Shown here: one piece after another, positions 27,984 through 36,955 of the stretch
Numbering within the stretch: the stretch's first letter is position 1
Layout of the letters: each line of letters starts with the position of its first letter
Notes under the pieces: generated by a model
The model's input: the letters and a program-made list of their open reading frames with translations, nothing else
Databases searched by the model: none
What the model was told of the DNA's origin: nothing
Assembly: GCF_018729455.1 (NCBI RefSeq)
Contig: NZ_JAHHZF010000004.1
Span: 340,781-404,780 of the forward strand
Direction: 5' to 3'
Length of the DNA: 64,000 nt
Origin: Prosthecodimorpha staleyi
Lineage (GTDB): Bacteria; Pseudomonadota; Alphaproteobacteria; Rhizobiales; Ancalomicrobiaceae
Made by a program: the position numbers and the translations under genes

Positions 27984-29579
27984 ATGGCACAGGACCAGAC
28001 CGGTCAGCCGCAAACCGGGGCCGAAGCGCTCGTCCACACCCTGATCGCAGGTGGGGTCGACACCTGCTTCGCCAATCCCGGTACCAGCGAGATGCATTTC
28101 GTCGCCGCGCTGGATCGCATCCCGGGCATCCGCTGCGTGCTCGGCCTGCAGGAGAATGTCGTGACCGGGATGGCCGACGGCTATTTCCGGGTGACAGGCC
28201 GGCCCGCCGCGACGCTACTGCATTGCGGCCCGGGCTATGCGAACGGCATCGCCAACCTGCACAACGCGCGCCGGGCCGGCAGTGGCATCGTCAACATCGT
28301 CGGCGACCATGCGGTGGCGCATGTCGCCCACGACAGCCCGTTGACGGCGGATGTCGACGCGCTGGTCGGCGCGACCGCCGAATGGCACGCCTTCTCGACC
28401 GCGCCCGAGCGGATCGGCATCGACGCGGCCCGGGCGATCGAGGCGGCCGGCGACGGCTACGGCCAGGTCGCCGCGCTGGTGCTGCCGGCCGACATTTCCT
28501 GGAGCGCCGGCGGCGTCTCCGCCCGCCCAGCAGTACCGCGGCCGCCGCGCGTGCCTGATCCCGCCATGATCGGCCGAACCGCGCGCGCCCTGCGTTCGGG
28601 GCGCCGGGCGGTGATCATCCTCGGCACGCCGGCGGTGGCGGCCGACCTGCATCCGCTCCTCGCCGGGCTGGCGGCGGCGACCGGCGCGACGCTGATGGGC
28701 AGTTCGACCATCGCCCGCCAGCCGCGCGGCCGCGGCCGTCTGGTCCTGCCGGCGGTGCCCTACCCGGTCGACGACGCGATCGCGCGGCTCGACCCGTTCG
28801 ATGTGGTCGTGCTGGTCAACTGTCCGCCGCCGATCGGCTTCTTCCTCTATCCCGGCCGGCGCAGCCTGCTGCATCGGCCCGATGCCGACGTACTCGTGCT
28901 GTCGCGCGCGGACCAGGATGCGGCGGCGGCGCTTCATGCGCTGGCGTCCGAACTCGGCGTCGCGCCCTTGCCGGTGCCGGCGCCGCCCGCCGCGCCCGTC
29001 CCGGAACTGTCCGGCCCGATCACCCCGGCGGGCTTCGCCGCGGTGGTTGCCGAGGCCCTGCCGGCCGAGGCGATCGTGGTCAACGAGGCGATCACGCTGG
29101 GCGGCGGCTTCGCGGCGGTCATGCCCCATGCCGCGCCCTGCGATTGGCTGACGGTGACCGGCGGCGCGATCGGCGGCGGCCTGCCCCTGGCGACCGGTGC
29201 GGCGATCGGCGCGCGTGCGGATGGACGGTCCGACCGCCGGGTCGTGACCCTGCAGGCGGACGGCTCGGCCGCCTATACGATCCAGGCACTCTGGACGCAG
29301 GCGCGCGAAAGCCTGCCGGTGACCACCCTGCTCCTGAACAACCGCGCCTATGCGATCCTGCTCGGCGAATATGCCAAGGTGGGCGCAGAACCCGGCCCGA
29401 CCGCACGCGACATGATGAGCCTCGACCGGCCGGCGATCGACTGGTCGGCCATCGCCCGCGGCTTCGGCGTCGCCGCCGAGGCGGTGGCGACGCTGGAAGA
29501 TCTCGCGGCGGCGCTGAAACGCGCTCTCTCCCACCCCGGGCCGATGCTTGTGGACGTCCGGTTTCCGCAGGAGGGATGA
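27984..29579 (+). CDS. thiamine diphosphate-dependent enzyme, acetolactate synthase/benzoylformate decarboxylase-like
   Basis: ThDP enzyme of 531 residues in the POX/decarboxylase superfamily. N-terminal Pyr domain with the catalytic Glu in VLGLQENVVTGMADGY; central domain about residues 190-330; C-terminal PP domain with the ThDP/metal motif LQADGSAAYTIQALWTQARESLPVTTLLLNN. GAGGAG precedes ATG 27984. Relatives include acetolactate synthase-like proteins, benzoylformate decarboxylase and oxalyl-CoA decarboxylase. Because an ADP-forming CoA ligase is directly upstream, it may decarboxylate or cleave a 2-oxo acid or 2-hydroxyacyl-CoA in the same route; this is inference. It converges on the DapA-family gene 12 bases away. 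Confidence 0.8.
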   Translation: MAQDQTGQPQTGAEALVHTLIAGGVDTCFANPGTSEMHFVAALDRIPGIRCVLGLQENVVTGMADGYFRVTGRPAATLLHCGPGYANGIANLHNARRAGSGIVNIVGDHAVAHVAHDSPLTADVDALVGATAEWHAFSTAPERIGIDAARAIEAAGDGYGQVAALVLPADISWSAGGVSARPAVPRPPRVPDPAMIGRTARALRSGRRAVIILGTPAVAADLHPLLAGLAAATGATLMGSSTIARQPRGRGRLVLPAVPYPVDDAIARLDPFDVVVLVNCPPPIGFFLYPGRRSLLHRPDADVLVLSRADQDAAAALHALASELGVAPLPVPAPPAAPVPELSGPITPAGFAAVVAEALPAEAIVVNEAITLGGGFAAVMPHAAPCDWLTVTGGAIGGGLPLATGAAIGARADGRSDRRVVTLQADGSAAYTIQALWTQARESLPVTTLLLNNRAYAILLGEYAKVGAEPGPTARDMMSLDRPAIDWSAIARGFGVAAEAVATLEDLAAALKRALSHPGPMLVDVRFPQEG

Positions 29580-29591
29580 GAAACGGCCCGG

Positions 29592-30503
29592 CTATGCCCC
29601 GGCGCCGATCAGCGTTCCGTCCGCGACGAGCGCATCGATCGCCGCGGCCAACCGGTGTTCCGCAGCCTGCGACAGGTCCGTGACCGGCGGCAGGGACGCG
29701 CCGATCGGCAGCCCGATCATCGCGAAGGCGCGGCGGACGCCTTCGGGAAACTGCTCGGCGAACAGGGCGTCCATCAGTGGATGCAGCTTGCGCTGCAGGG
29801 CCAGCGCCTCCGGCACGCGACCGGCCTCGACGAGACGCAAGATCTCCGCCCAACGGCCCGGTACCAACGCGGCGGATGTCAGGACGCCGCCCTTCGCGCC
29901 CAGCATGGCCTGTTCGACGAACAGCGTGTCCTGGCCGGACAGGAGGCAGAAGCGATCGCTGACCCGGTCGGCGACCTGGGCGAAATGGTAGAGGTCGGTG
30001 TTCGACGCCTTCATGCCGACGATCAGGCCTTCCGCCTCCATCCTGGCGATCGTGTCGGGTGCGGTCACCAGATGGGTGCGGAACGGATTGTCGTAGTAGA
30101 GCACGGGCAGCTTCAGTTCCGGCGCCAGGGCGCGGAAATAGCGCAGCACGCCCTCCTGGTCGGGGCGGGCGTAGTAGGGCGCGATCACCATCAGGCCGTC
30201 CGCCCCGGCCTCGCGGCAGAGGCGCGCAGTGTCGACGGCGCCGCCAAGACCGGGGTCGAGCACGCCGCCGATGATCGGCACGCGGCCGGCCGCGGCCGAG
30301 ACGGTGATCTCCATGATGCGCCGCCGCGTGGCGAGATCGAAGGAGGTCGCCTCGCCGGTGCCGCCGAGCGGGACGAGGCCCGAGACGCCCCGGGCGATCT
30401 GGAATTCGACGATGCGGCCGAGACCATCCTCGTCGAGCGAACCGTCGGCCGCGAGCGGCGTCGGAAAGGCCGGAATGAGGCCGCGAAACATCAGTTCTGC
30501 CAT
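29592..30503 (-). CDS. dihydrodipicolinate synthase (DapA/NAL) family lyase or dehydratase
   Basis: Class I aldolase-fold enzyme of 303 residues. PLGGTGEATSF is the substrate-carboxylate loop; the Schiff-base Lys lies in GMKASN and the proton-relay Tyr in YYDNPFRTH (where DapA has YNxPGRT). Biosynthetic DapA is usually about 290 residues, and the changed loop suggests a catabolic relative (for example a KDG-type aldolase or pyrroline-hydroxycarboxylate deaminase). Start chosen at ATG 30503, with GTGAGG six bases upstream; a GTG at 30515 overlapping the aldehyde dehydrogenase stop is also possible. It lies downstream of the aldehyde dehydrogenase and is probably cotranscribed with it. Confidence 0.82.
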   Translation of the reverse strand: MAELMFRGLIPAFPTPLAADGSLDEDGLGRIVEFQIARGVSGLVPLGGTGEATSFDLATRRRIMEITVSAAAGRVPIIGGVLDPGLGGAVDTARLCREAGADGLMVIAPYYARPDQEGVLRYFRALAPELKLPVLYYDNPFRTHLVTAPDTIARMEAEGLIVGMKASNTDLYHFAQVADRVSDRFCLLSGQDTLFVEQAMLGAKGGVLTSAALVPGRWAEILRLVEAGRVPEALALQRKLHPLMDALFAEQFPEGVRRAFAMIGLPIGASLPPVTDLSQAAEHRLAAAIDALVADGTLIGAGA

Positions 30504-30511
30504 GGGCGGCC

Positions 30512-31999
30512 TCACTTGCCGAGATGGATCCAGGTCGCCTTCAGCTCGGTATATTTCTCCAGAGCGTGCAGCGACTTGTCCCGTCCGAAGCCGGACTGCT
30601 TGAAGCCGCCGAAAGGCGAGGAGATATCGCCGTGGTCGAAGCAGTTGACCCAGACGACGCCGGCGCGGAGCGCCGAGGACGCCTTGAATGCCTTGTTGAT
30701 GTCGCGCGTCCAGACCGCAGCAGCGAGGCCGTAGGTGGTGTCGTTGCCGATCCGGATCGCGTCGTCGATGTCTTTCGCGGCAATCGTCGCCAGCACCGGG
30801 CCGAAAATCTCTTCGCGCGCGATGGTCATGTCGTTGGTCACGTCGTCGAACAGGGTCGTCTCGATGAAGCAGCCCGGCGCGGCCACGCGCTTGCCGCCGA
30901 GCCTGAGCGTGGCGCCTTCGGCAAGACCCTTCTCGATGTAGCCCATCACCCGCTCGGTCTGGCGCGCGTCGACCATGGCGCCCATCTCGGTTGCGGCATC
31001 AAGCGGGTCACCGACCTTGATGGCGCTGCCGACTTCGATCACCTTTTCGACGATCCGGTCCTTGATCGAGGCTTCGACGATCAGGCGCGAGCCGGCGTTG
31101 CAGACCTCGCCCTGATTGTAGAAAATACCCCAGGCTGCGGCCGTTGCGGCCTCGTCGAGATCGGGCGCGTCGGCCAGGATGATGTTCGGGCTCTTGCCGC
31201 CGCATTCCAGGCCGACCCGCTTCATGTTGGACTGGCCGGAATATTGAAGGAAATACTTGCCGACCTCGGTCGAGCCGGTAAACGCAACGGCATCGACATC
31301 CATGTGCAGACCGAGCGCTCGGCCGGCCGTTTCGCCGAAGCCGGGCAGCACGTTGAAGACGCCGTCCGGGATGCCGGCCTCGCTGGCCAGGGCGCCGAGC
31401 CGGATCGCCGTCAGCGACGACTGCTCCGCCGGCTTCAGGATGACCGAATTGCCGGCGGCCAGGATCGGACCGATCTTCCAGGCGGCCATCAGGAGCGGGA
31501 AGTTCCACGGCACGACGGCCGCCACCACGCCGAGCGGCTCGCGGCGGATCAGCGAAATCGCGGTCGGCGCGGTCGGAGCGACCTCGTCGTAGATCTTGTC
31601 GATTGCCTCGGCATACCAATCGATGCACTGCGCTGAGAGCGGCAGGTCGACCGCGAGGCTGTCGCGGATCGGCTTGCCCATGTCCAGCGTCTCCAGCAGC
31701 GCCAGCTCCTCGGTGTGGCGCGCAATCAGATCCGCGAAGGCCTTCAACCGCTTCTTGCGCTCGCGCGGCGCCATCCGGGACCAGACGCCCGACACGAACG
31801 CCGCCCGCGCGACCGCAACCGCATGATCGACATCCGCCTGGTCGCAGGCCGCCACCGCGACCAGAACCTCACCGGTCGCCGGGTTGACGCATTCGAAGGT
31901 CTCGCCGGACCGGGACGAAACGTAGCGGCCGCCGACGAAGGCCTGGCCGTTGAGGGTGAGCGCGGCGGCCCGTTGGCGCCAGTCGATCGGAGCGGACAT
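30512..31999 (-). CDS. aldehyde dehydrogenase, PuuC-like
   Basis: NAD(P)-dependent aldehyde dehydrogenase of 495 residues. The catalytic Cys is in NQGEVCNAGSR, the general base Glu in LECGGKSPN, the cofactor loop in VPWNFP and FTGSTEVGK. ETLDMGKPI, WYAEAIDKIYDEVAPT and the C-terminal SGFGRDKSLHALEKYTELK match E. coli PuuC (gamma-glutamyl-gamma-aminobutyraldehyde dehydrogenase) very closely by eye. It is divergent from an XRE-cupin gene of the PuuR type. I infer oxidation of an aminoaldehyde to an amino acid; the precise aldehyde is open. Confidence 0.88.
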   Translation of the reverse strand: MSAPIDWRQRAAALTLNGQAFVGGRYVSSRSGETFECVNPATGEVLVAVAACDQADVDHAVAVARAAFVSGVWSRMAPRERKKRLKAFADLIARHTEELALLETLDMGKPIRDSLAVDLPLSAQCIDWYAEAIDKIYDEVAPTAPTAISLIRREPLGVVAAVVPWNFPLLMAAWKIGPILAAGNSVILKPAEQSSLTAIRLGALASEAGIPDGVFNVLPGFGETAGRALGLHMDVDAVAFTGSTEVGKYFLQYSGQSNMKRVGLECGGKSPNIILADAPDLDEAATAAAWGIFYNQGEVCNAGSRLIVEASIKDRIVEKVIEVGSAIKVGDPLDAATEMGAMVDARQTERVMGYIEKGLAEGATLRLGGKRVAAPGCFIETTLFDDVTNDMTIAREEIFGPVLATIAAKDIDDAIRIGNDTTYGLAAAVWTRDINKAFKASSALRAGVVWVNCFDHGDISSPFGGFKQSGFGRDKSLHALEKYTELKATWIHLGK

Positions 32000-32075
32000 G
32001 TGGACGGTTCCCGGAAAGGATGGCCGAAGCCGGACGCGGAATATGATAGGCTGTTCGCCAGAGGGGCACCACTCG

Positions 32076-32098
32076 AATTTTTGGATTTCTGAAAAATG
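32076..32098. promoter_or_regulatory. AT-rich inverted repeat upstream of the XRE-cupin gene
   Basis: ATTTTT (32078-32083) and AAAAAT (32093-32098) form perfect arms around GGATTTCTG, within an AT-rich island between the divergent aldehyde dehydrogenase and regulator genes. The word GAATTTT is shared with the palindrome found just after the regulator gene (32826-32843). Likely operator of the regulator and promoter element for both directions. Confidence 0.45.
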
Positions 32099-32196
32099 AA
32101 TTGGCAGTCCGGCGCCGCAACGCTATCCTCCCCGACTGTGCAAGCTGGCCCGACGGGGCGGCTTCGTGGCCGGACGACTTCGGATTTACCAACCTC

Positions 32197-32826
32197 ATGG
32201 CGCCCATGACGATCCCCGACACCGCCGCCCGCATGTCTCCCGCGACACCCAATCCGGACGAGGAATCGCTGAAACTGGGTCAGCGCATTCGCGATCTGAG
32301 GTTGAAGGCCGGCATGACGCTGGCCGATCTCGGCAAGGCCACCGGCGTTTCGATCGGGACGCTATCCCAGCTCGAACGCGGCCTGGTCTCGCCGACCGTG
32401 CGCACGGTCTATACCGTCGCCAACGCCCTCGGGGTGATGCCGGCCTGGTTGATCGACCCATCCCAAATGCCTGTTCCGAGTGCTGAAAGTCGCTATATCG
32501 TCAGGGCCGGACAGCGATCCCGCCTGCTCGACCTCAACGGCATCCGCAAGGACATCGCCTCTCCGGCGGCGAGCGACCGGTTGCGCGGCTTCTTCATGGT
32601 CATCCAGCCCGGGTGCAACTCCGGCGCGCAACCCTATTCGCACAAGGGCGAGGAGATCGGCTTCCTGCTGGCCGGTTCGCTCGAGCTGCAGATCGACGGC
32701 GAGACCTTCAGCCTGAACGAAGGCGACTGCTTCGCCTTCTCCAGCCAGAAGCCGCACTCCTTCGCCAATGCCGGCCCCCGACCGGCCACCGTATTCTGGG
32801 TGAATGCGGACATTCCTCCGGCCTAA
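32197..32826 (+). CDS. XRE family regulator with cupin domain (PuuR-like)
   Basis: Regulator of 209 residues. The N-terminal helix-turn-helix is at about residues 25-80 (LGQRIRDLRLKAGMTLADLGKATGVSIGTLSQLERGLVSPTVRTV). A C-terminal cupin follows (about 120-205; HKGEEIGFLLAGSLELQIDGETFSLNEGDCFAFSSQKPHSFAN), which would bind the small-molecule effector. This architecture is that of PuuR, the putrescine-utilisation repressor. Start chosen at ATG 32197; ATG 32206 and ATG 32233 are also possible and none has a strong ribosome site. It stands between a PuuC-like aldehyde dehydrogenase and a polyamine-type transporter, both plausible targets. Confidence 0.85.
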   Translation: MAPMTIPDTAARMSPATPNPDEESLKLGQRIRDLRLKAGMTLADLGKATGVSIGTLSQLERGLVSPTVRTVYTVANALGVMPAWLIDPSQMPVPSAESRYIVRAGQRSRLLDLNGIRKDIASPAASDRLRGFFMVIQPGCNSGAQPYSHKGEEIGFLLAGSLELQIDGETFSLNEGDCFAFSSQKPHSFANAGPRPATVFWVNADIPPA

Positions 32827-32843
32827 TTTCAGAATTTTGAAAT
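32826..32843. promoter_or_regulatory. 18-base palindrome upstream of the second polyamine-type transporter
   Basis: ATTTCAGAATTTTGAAAT is palindromic except at one central base pair and overlaps the stop codon of the XRE-cupin gene. It lies about 160 bases upstream of the transporter operon that starts at 33001. Together with the related AT-rich repeat before the regulator gene it makes a pair of candidate operators bracketing the regulator. Confidence 0.5.
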
Positions 32844-33000
32844 CCCGCATTGCGCTTCGAAAATCGCTCTGCCATATTTCGGCAGGACATCCCCGGGCCT
32901 TCCCCGACGAACCGGCAGATGCCAGGGCCGGGCGGATCCCGGCGCCGACCGGCGATCCTGGCAGGTCGCCCAGACCCGATTTTCGAAGGACGCGCCGACC

Positions 33001-33858
33001 GTGGCCTCATCCACTTCAGCATCGGATCTCGGTCCCGGTACGGCGCTCCTGCTGCTCGCCCCGCTGACCGTGCTGATGGCGGCGATCCTGCTCTATCCGC
33101 TGGGCGTGATCGTCTGGACGAGCGTCAACAATGGCGGCTTCACGCTGTCCGCCTATGCGGACCTCGCCCAGAGCACGCTGTTCCTGAAGGTCCTGCGCAA
33201 CACCTTCGAGATCGCGATCGGCGGCACGCTGATGAGCCTCGTCATCGGCTACCCGGTCGCCATGCATCTCGCGGCCCAGCCCCCGACCCGGCGCACGGCC
33301 TACCTGATCATGGTCATGCTGCCCTTCTGGACCAGCATCCTCGTCAAGAGCTTCGCTCTGGTGGCGGTGTTCGGCAACCAGGGACTCGTCAACCAACTGC
33401 TCGGATTCCTGAGCGGCGGCGCCATCAAGCTGCCGATGATGTTCAACCGCGTCGGCGTCATCCTCGGCATGCTGAACTTCCTGCTGCCGTTCATGATTCT
33501 GTCGATCCTCGGCAGCCTGCTTTCGATCGACCGGCGCCTGATCCTGGCCGCCGAGACCATGGGGGCCGGACCGCTGCGCATCTTCTGGCGCATCACCCTG
33601 CCGCTTTCCATGCCGGGCATGATCGCCGGCATCCTGATCAACGTCACCCTGTCGATCGGCATGTACATCACGCCGGCCCTGCTCGGCGGGCGTCAGGACA
33701 TGATGGTGGCCAACCTGGTCGACTTCTACACGCGCCAGACGCTCGATTGGACCGCCGCCTCGGCCAGCGCCGTCGTGCTGCTTGTGCTGTCCGGCCTGCT
33801 CGTCGCCCTGCTTGGCCGCGTGCGCGGCGCGGCCGGCCTTTCGGGAGCCGGAGCATGA
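33001..33858 (+). CDS. ABC transporter permease (PotB type)
   Basis: Inner-membrane permease of 285 residues, GTG start at 33001. The first helix region is LLLLAPLTVLMAAILLYPLGVIVWTSV, and the EAA loop is SLLSIDRRLILAAETMGAGPLRIFWRITLPLSMPG. Its stop overlaps the ATG of the next permease (ATGA). First gene of a second polyamine-type importer in which the permeases come first and the binding protein last, opposite to the operon at 18-22 kb, so this is not a simple duplication. Confidence 0.88.
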   Translation: MASSTSASDLGPGTALLLLAPLTVLMAAILLYPLGVIVWTSVNNGGFTLSAYADLAQSTLFLKVLRNTFEIAIGGTLMSLVIGYPVAMHLAAQPPTRRTAYLIMVMLPFWTSILVKSFALVAVFGNQGLVNQLLGFLSGGAIKLPMMFNRVGVILGMLNFLLPFMILSILGSLLSIDRRLILAAETMGAGPLRIFWRITLPLSMPGMIAGILINVTLSIGMYITPALLGGRQDMMVANLVDFYTRQTLDWTAASASAVVLLVLSGLLVALLGRVRGAAGLSGAGA

Positions 33859-34661
33859 ACGAGTTGTTCGGATCGAGCCGCTCGGCGCGCATTATCACCG
33901 CGACGCTCGCCTGGCTATGCTATCTCTTCCTGCTGGTGCCGAGCCTGATCGTCATCCCGATCTCGTTCGGCAATCCCGGCCAGATCGAATTTCCGCCGCG
34001 CCAGCTGACGCTCGACCTCTACCGCCAGTTCTTCACCGATCCGGCCTGGTGGGGCTCGATGGTGCAGAGCCTGCTCGTCGCCGTGGTGACCACGCTTCTG
34101 TCGCTGCTGCTCTCGGTTCCGGCCGCCTATGCGTTGGCGCGCTCGCATCTGCCCGGGCGCGGCGGCCTGCAGGGGCTGTTCATGATGCCGATGCTGGTCC
34201 CGGTGATCGTGCTCGGCCTCGGTCTCTATCTGCAATTCTCGAGCTGGGGCCTGCTCGACACCACGGCCGGCATCGTCCTTGCCCATATCATGCTGACCAC
34301 GCCCTACATCATGGTCTCGGTGCTGTCCGGCCTGAAGCATTCGGACATCGCCCTGGAAACGGTTGCGGCGATCATGGGCGCGTCGCGCGTCACGATCTTC
34401 TTCCGGGTCGTGCTGCCGCAGTTGAAAGCCGCGATCGCGGTCGGCGCGCTGTTCGCCTTCCTGATGTCGCTCGACGAGGTCGTGGTCGCCTATTTTCTCA
34501 CCGGCACGCAGGCCATGACGCTGCCGGTGAAAATGTTCAGTTCCATCCGCTGGGAGCTGACGCCGGTGCTGGCCGCCGTCTCCACCCTGCTCACCGTGCT
34601 GTCGCTGCTGATTGCGCTCGGCATCATCGCCCTGCAGCGCAAGACCGAGGCCTCGTCATGA
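33855..34661 (+). CDS. ABC transporter permease (PotC type)
   Basis: Second permease, 268 residues from ATG 33855 overlapping the previous stop. Typical segments are YLFLLVPSLIVIPISFGNPGQIEFPPRQLTLDLYRQFF and the EAA loop HSDIALETVAAIMGASRVTIFFRVVLPQLKAA. Its stop overlaps the ATG of the ATPase gene (ATGA). Partner of the permease at 33001. Confidence 0.88.
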   Translation: MNELFGSSRSARIITATLAWLCYLFLLVPSLIVIPISFGNPGQIEFPPRQLTLDLYRQFFTDPAWWGSMVQSLLVAVVTTLLSLLLSVPAAYALARSHLPGRGGLQGLFMMPMLVPVIVLGLGLYLQFSSWGLLDTTAGIVLAHIMLTTPYIMVSVLSGLKHSDIALETVAAIMGASRVTIFFRVVLPQLKAAIAVGALFAFLMSLDEVVVAYFLTGTQAMTLPVKMFSSIRWELTPVLAAVSTLLTVLSLLIALGIIALQRKTEASS

Positions 34662-35755
34662 CCGTCACCACCGCTCCGGCCATGGTCGAACTGCAGGGCG
34701 TGAGCAAGCGCTACGCCGATGTCGACGCCCTCCACCCGGTCGACCTGACCATCGCCAAGGGCGAGTTCGTCACTCTGCTCGGCCCCTCCGGCTCGGGCAA
34801 GTCGACGCTGCTCAACCTGATCGCCGGCATGGTCGCGCCGAGTTCCGGGCGCATCGTGATCGACGGGCGCGACGCCACCACGCTGCCGACCAACCGGCGC
34901 GGCCTCGGCATGGTGTTCCAGAACTATGCCCTGATGCCGCACATGACGGTGTTCGAGAACATCGCGTTCCCGCTGCAGGTCCGGAGGGTGCCGAGGGCCG
35001 AAATCAAACGCCGCGTCGGCGCGGTGCTCGACCTGATCCAACTCGGCCATGTTGCCAAACGCAGGCCGCGGGAACTGTCCGGCGGCCAGCAGCAGCGCAT
35101 CTCGCTGGCCCGCTGCATTGTCTACAATCCGGCCCTGATCCTGATGGACGAGCCGCTCGGCGCGCTCGACAAGAAGCTGCGCGAGCAGATGCAGCTGGAG
35201 ATCAAGCGGCTGCATGCCGAACTCGGCATCACCATGCTGTATGTGACGCACGACCAGGACGAAGCGCTGACCATGTCGGACCGCATCGTCCTGATGAACG
35301 GGGGTCGCATCGAGCAGCAGGGAACGCCGGACACGCTCTATTTCCGTCCTGAAACGGTCTTCTCGGCCGAATTCATCGGCAGTTCCAACCTCCTGGCGGG
35401 AACGTTCGATGCCGGTCCGGACGGCGGGGCGGTGCTCAGGACGGCGCTCGGGACCTTCCCGGTTCCCGCTCCCGATCGGCCGATCGAACGCGGGGCGAAG
35501 GCCGTGCTGCTGTTGCGGCCCGAGAACATGACCCTCCTGCGCGGCGGCGACACGGTCCATGTCACCGGCCGGATCGAGGATTCGATTCTGCTCGGCGGCG
35601 TCGTCCGGCATTTCGTCCGCTGCGCCGACGGTTCGACGATCATCGTCCAGGAATTGAACCAGCCCGGTCGCGTCGATGCCGAACGCGGCCACGAGGTCGC
35701 GGCCGGCTGGCTGCCCCAGCACGGCCGGCTCCTGCCGGCACCGCCCGCCGGGTGA
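34658..35755 (+). CDS. ABC transporter ATP-binding protein (PotA type)
   Basis: ATPase of 365 residues from ATG 34658. Walker A GPSGSGKST, Q-loop MVFQNYALMPHMTV, signature LSGGQQQRISLARCI, Walker B LILMDEPLGALDKKLR and switch His (YVTHDQDEALTMSDRI) are all intact. A C-terminal TOBE domain follows. It energises the importer formed with the two preceding permeases and the Tat-exported binding protein 59 bases downstream. Confidence 0.88.
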   Translation: MTVTTAPAMVELQGVSKRYADVDALHPVDLTIAKGEFVTLLGPSGSGKSTLLNLIAGMVAPSSGRIVIDGRDATTLPTNRRGLGMVFQNYALMPHMTVFENIAFPLQVRRVPRAEIKRRVGAVLDLIQLGHVAKRRPRELSGGQQQRISLARCIVYNPALILMDEPLGALDKKLREQMQLEIKRLHAELGITMLYVTHDQDEALTMSDRIVLMNGGRIEQQGTPDTLYFRPETVFSAEFIGSSNLLAGTFDAGPDGGAVLRTALGTFPVPAPDRPIERGAKAVLLLRPENMTLLRGGDTVHVTGRIEDSILLGGVVRHFVRCADGSTIIVQELNQPGRVDAERGHEVAAGWLPQHGRLLPAPPAG

Positions 35756-35814
35756 TCCCTGCGGGCGGGCCCCGACTGCCGATCCCATCCCGATATCCGG
35801 AGAGGACTGCTGCC

Positions 35815-36882
35815 ATGACCATGATGACGTTTTCGACTTCGCGCCGCGGCCTGCTGCGCGGCGGTTCGGCCGGCCTCCTCGGCCTGATCGCCGCGCCGGC
35901 GGTCTTCACCGGCCGTTCGGCCGCCGCCGACACCACGCTGACGGTCACGTCCTGGGGCGGCGACTACAACAAGTCGGTGCGCGAGGTCTTCGCCGATCCC
36001 TTCACGGCGGAGACCGGCATCAAGGTGACGCTGGTCGACAACGGCGACATGGCCAAGGTCAAGGCGCAGGTGCTGGGCAATGCGGTGCAATGGGACGTGA
36101 TCGACGCTCCCGCCGCCTTCGCCACCTCGGGTGCCCGCGACAAGCTCTGGGAACCGCTCGACATGGCGATCATCAAGCCGAGCGCACTGGTTTCGCAGCC
36201 GGCACCCGACTACATGCCGATGTATCTCTACAGCGGCGGCCTCTTGTGGGATGCGAAGCGCACCCCGGACGGCAAGCATCCGGTCGATTTCGCCGGCTTC
36301 TACGATTTCGAGCGCTTCCCCGGCCGGCGGGTCATGCGTTCGCTCGCCTCCGAAACGCTCGAAGTGGCGCTCGTCGCCGACGGCGTCGCGCCCAAGGACC
36401 TCTATCCGCTCGATGTCGAGCGCGCCTTCCGGGCCCTCGACCGGATGAAGAAGCACGTCACCAAATGGGCGGCGACCACCCCCGACCAGGTCAACGCGGT
36501 GGTCCAGAACGAGGGCGACTTCTCCTACAGCTACTTCAATCGCGTGAAGTCCGCCCAGAAGTCCGGCGCCGCACTGGCCTTCTCGTTCGAGCAGACGGTG
36601 AACTCGCTCGATTATTTCGCCGTCCCGAAGGGCACGAAGAATAAGGAAGCGGCGATGCGCTTCATCGACTTCTGCCTGCGCGCCGACCGCCAGGTTGCCT
36701 GGGCGGTGCGCGGCTACTATCTGCCGAACAATGTTGCGGCCATCGACGAGGTGCGCAAATCGCCGTCGGGCGACTTCCTGCCGGATCTCAACAACGGCAA
36801 GAACGTCGTCGTCAACTCGGCCTGGTGGGGTGAGAACTACACCGCCATGCAGAAGCGCTATGCCGAGTGGATGCTCACCTGA
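35815..36882 (+). CDS. polyamine-type ABC transporter substrate-binding protein with Tat-type signal
   Basis: Periplasmic binding protein of the PotD-like group, 355 residues. The N-terminus has a twin-arginine motif and hydrophobic stretch (SRRGLLRGGSAGLLGLIAAP, then FTGRSAAA), suggesting Tat export of a folded protein. The mature part begins DTTLTVTSWGGDYNKSVREVFADPF, typical of the class. An AGAGGA stretch lies upstream of ATG 35815. Last transport gene of the operon; oxidases follow on the same strand. Confidence 0.87.
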   Translation: MTMMTFSTSRRGLLRGGSAGLLGLIAAPAVFTGRSAAADTTLTVTSWGGDYNKSVREVFADPFTAETGIKVTLVDNGDMAKVKAQVLGNAVQWDVIDAPAAFATSGARDKLWEPLDMAIIKPSALVSQPAPDYMPMYLYSGGLLWDAKRTPDGKHPVDFAGFYDFERFPGRRVMRSLASETLEVALVADGVAPKDLYPLDVERAFRALDRMKKHVTKWAATTPDQVNAVVQNEGDFSYSYFNRVKSAQKSGAALAFSFEQTVNSLDYFAVPKGTKNKEAAMRFIDFCLRADRQVAWAVRGYYLPNNVAAIDEVRKSPSGDFLPDLNNGKNVVVNSAWWGENYTAMQKRYAEWMLT

Positions 36883-36955
36883 TCGCATCCGGCGACCTGC
36901 CCCGGGACATCCGGGGCAGGATCCCCTTCACCCGTCTCCATCCCGGTCCCGTCTC

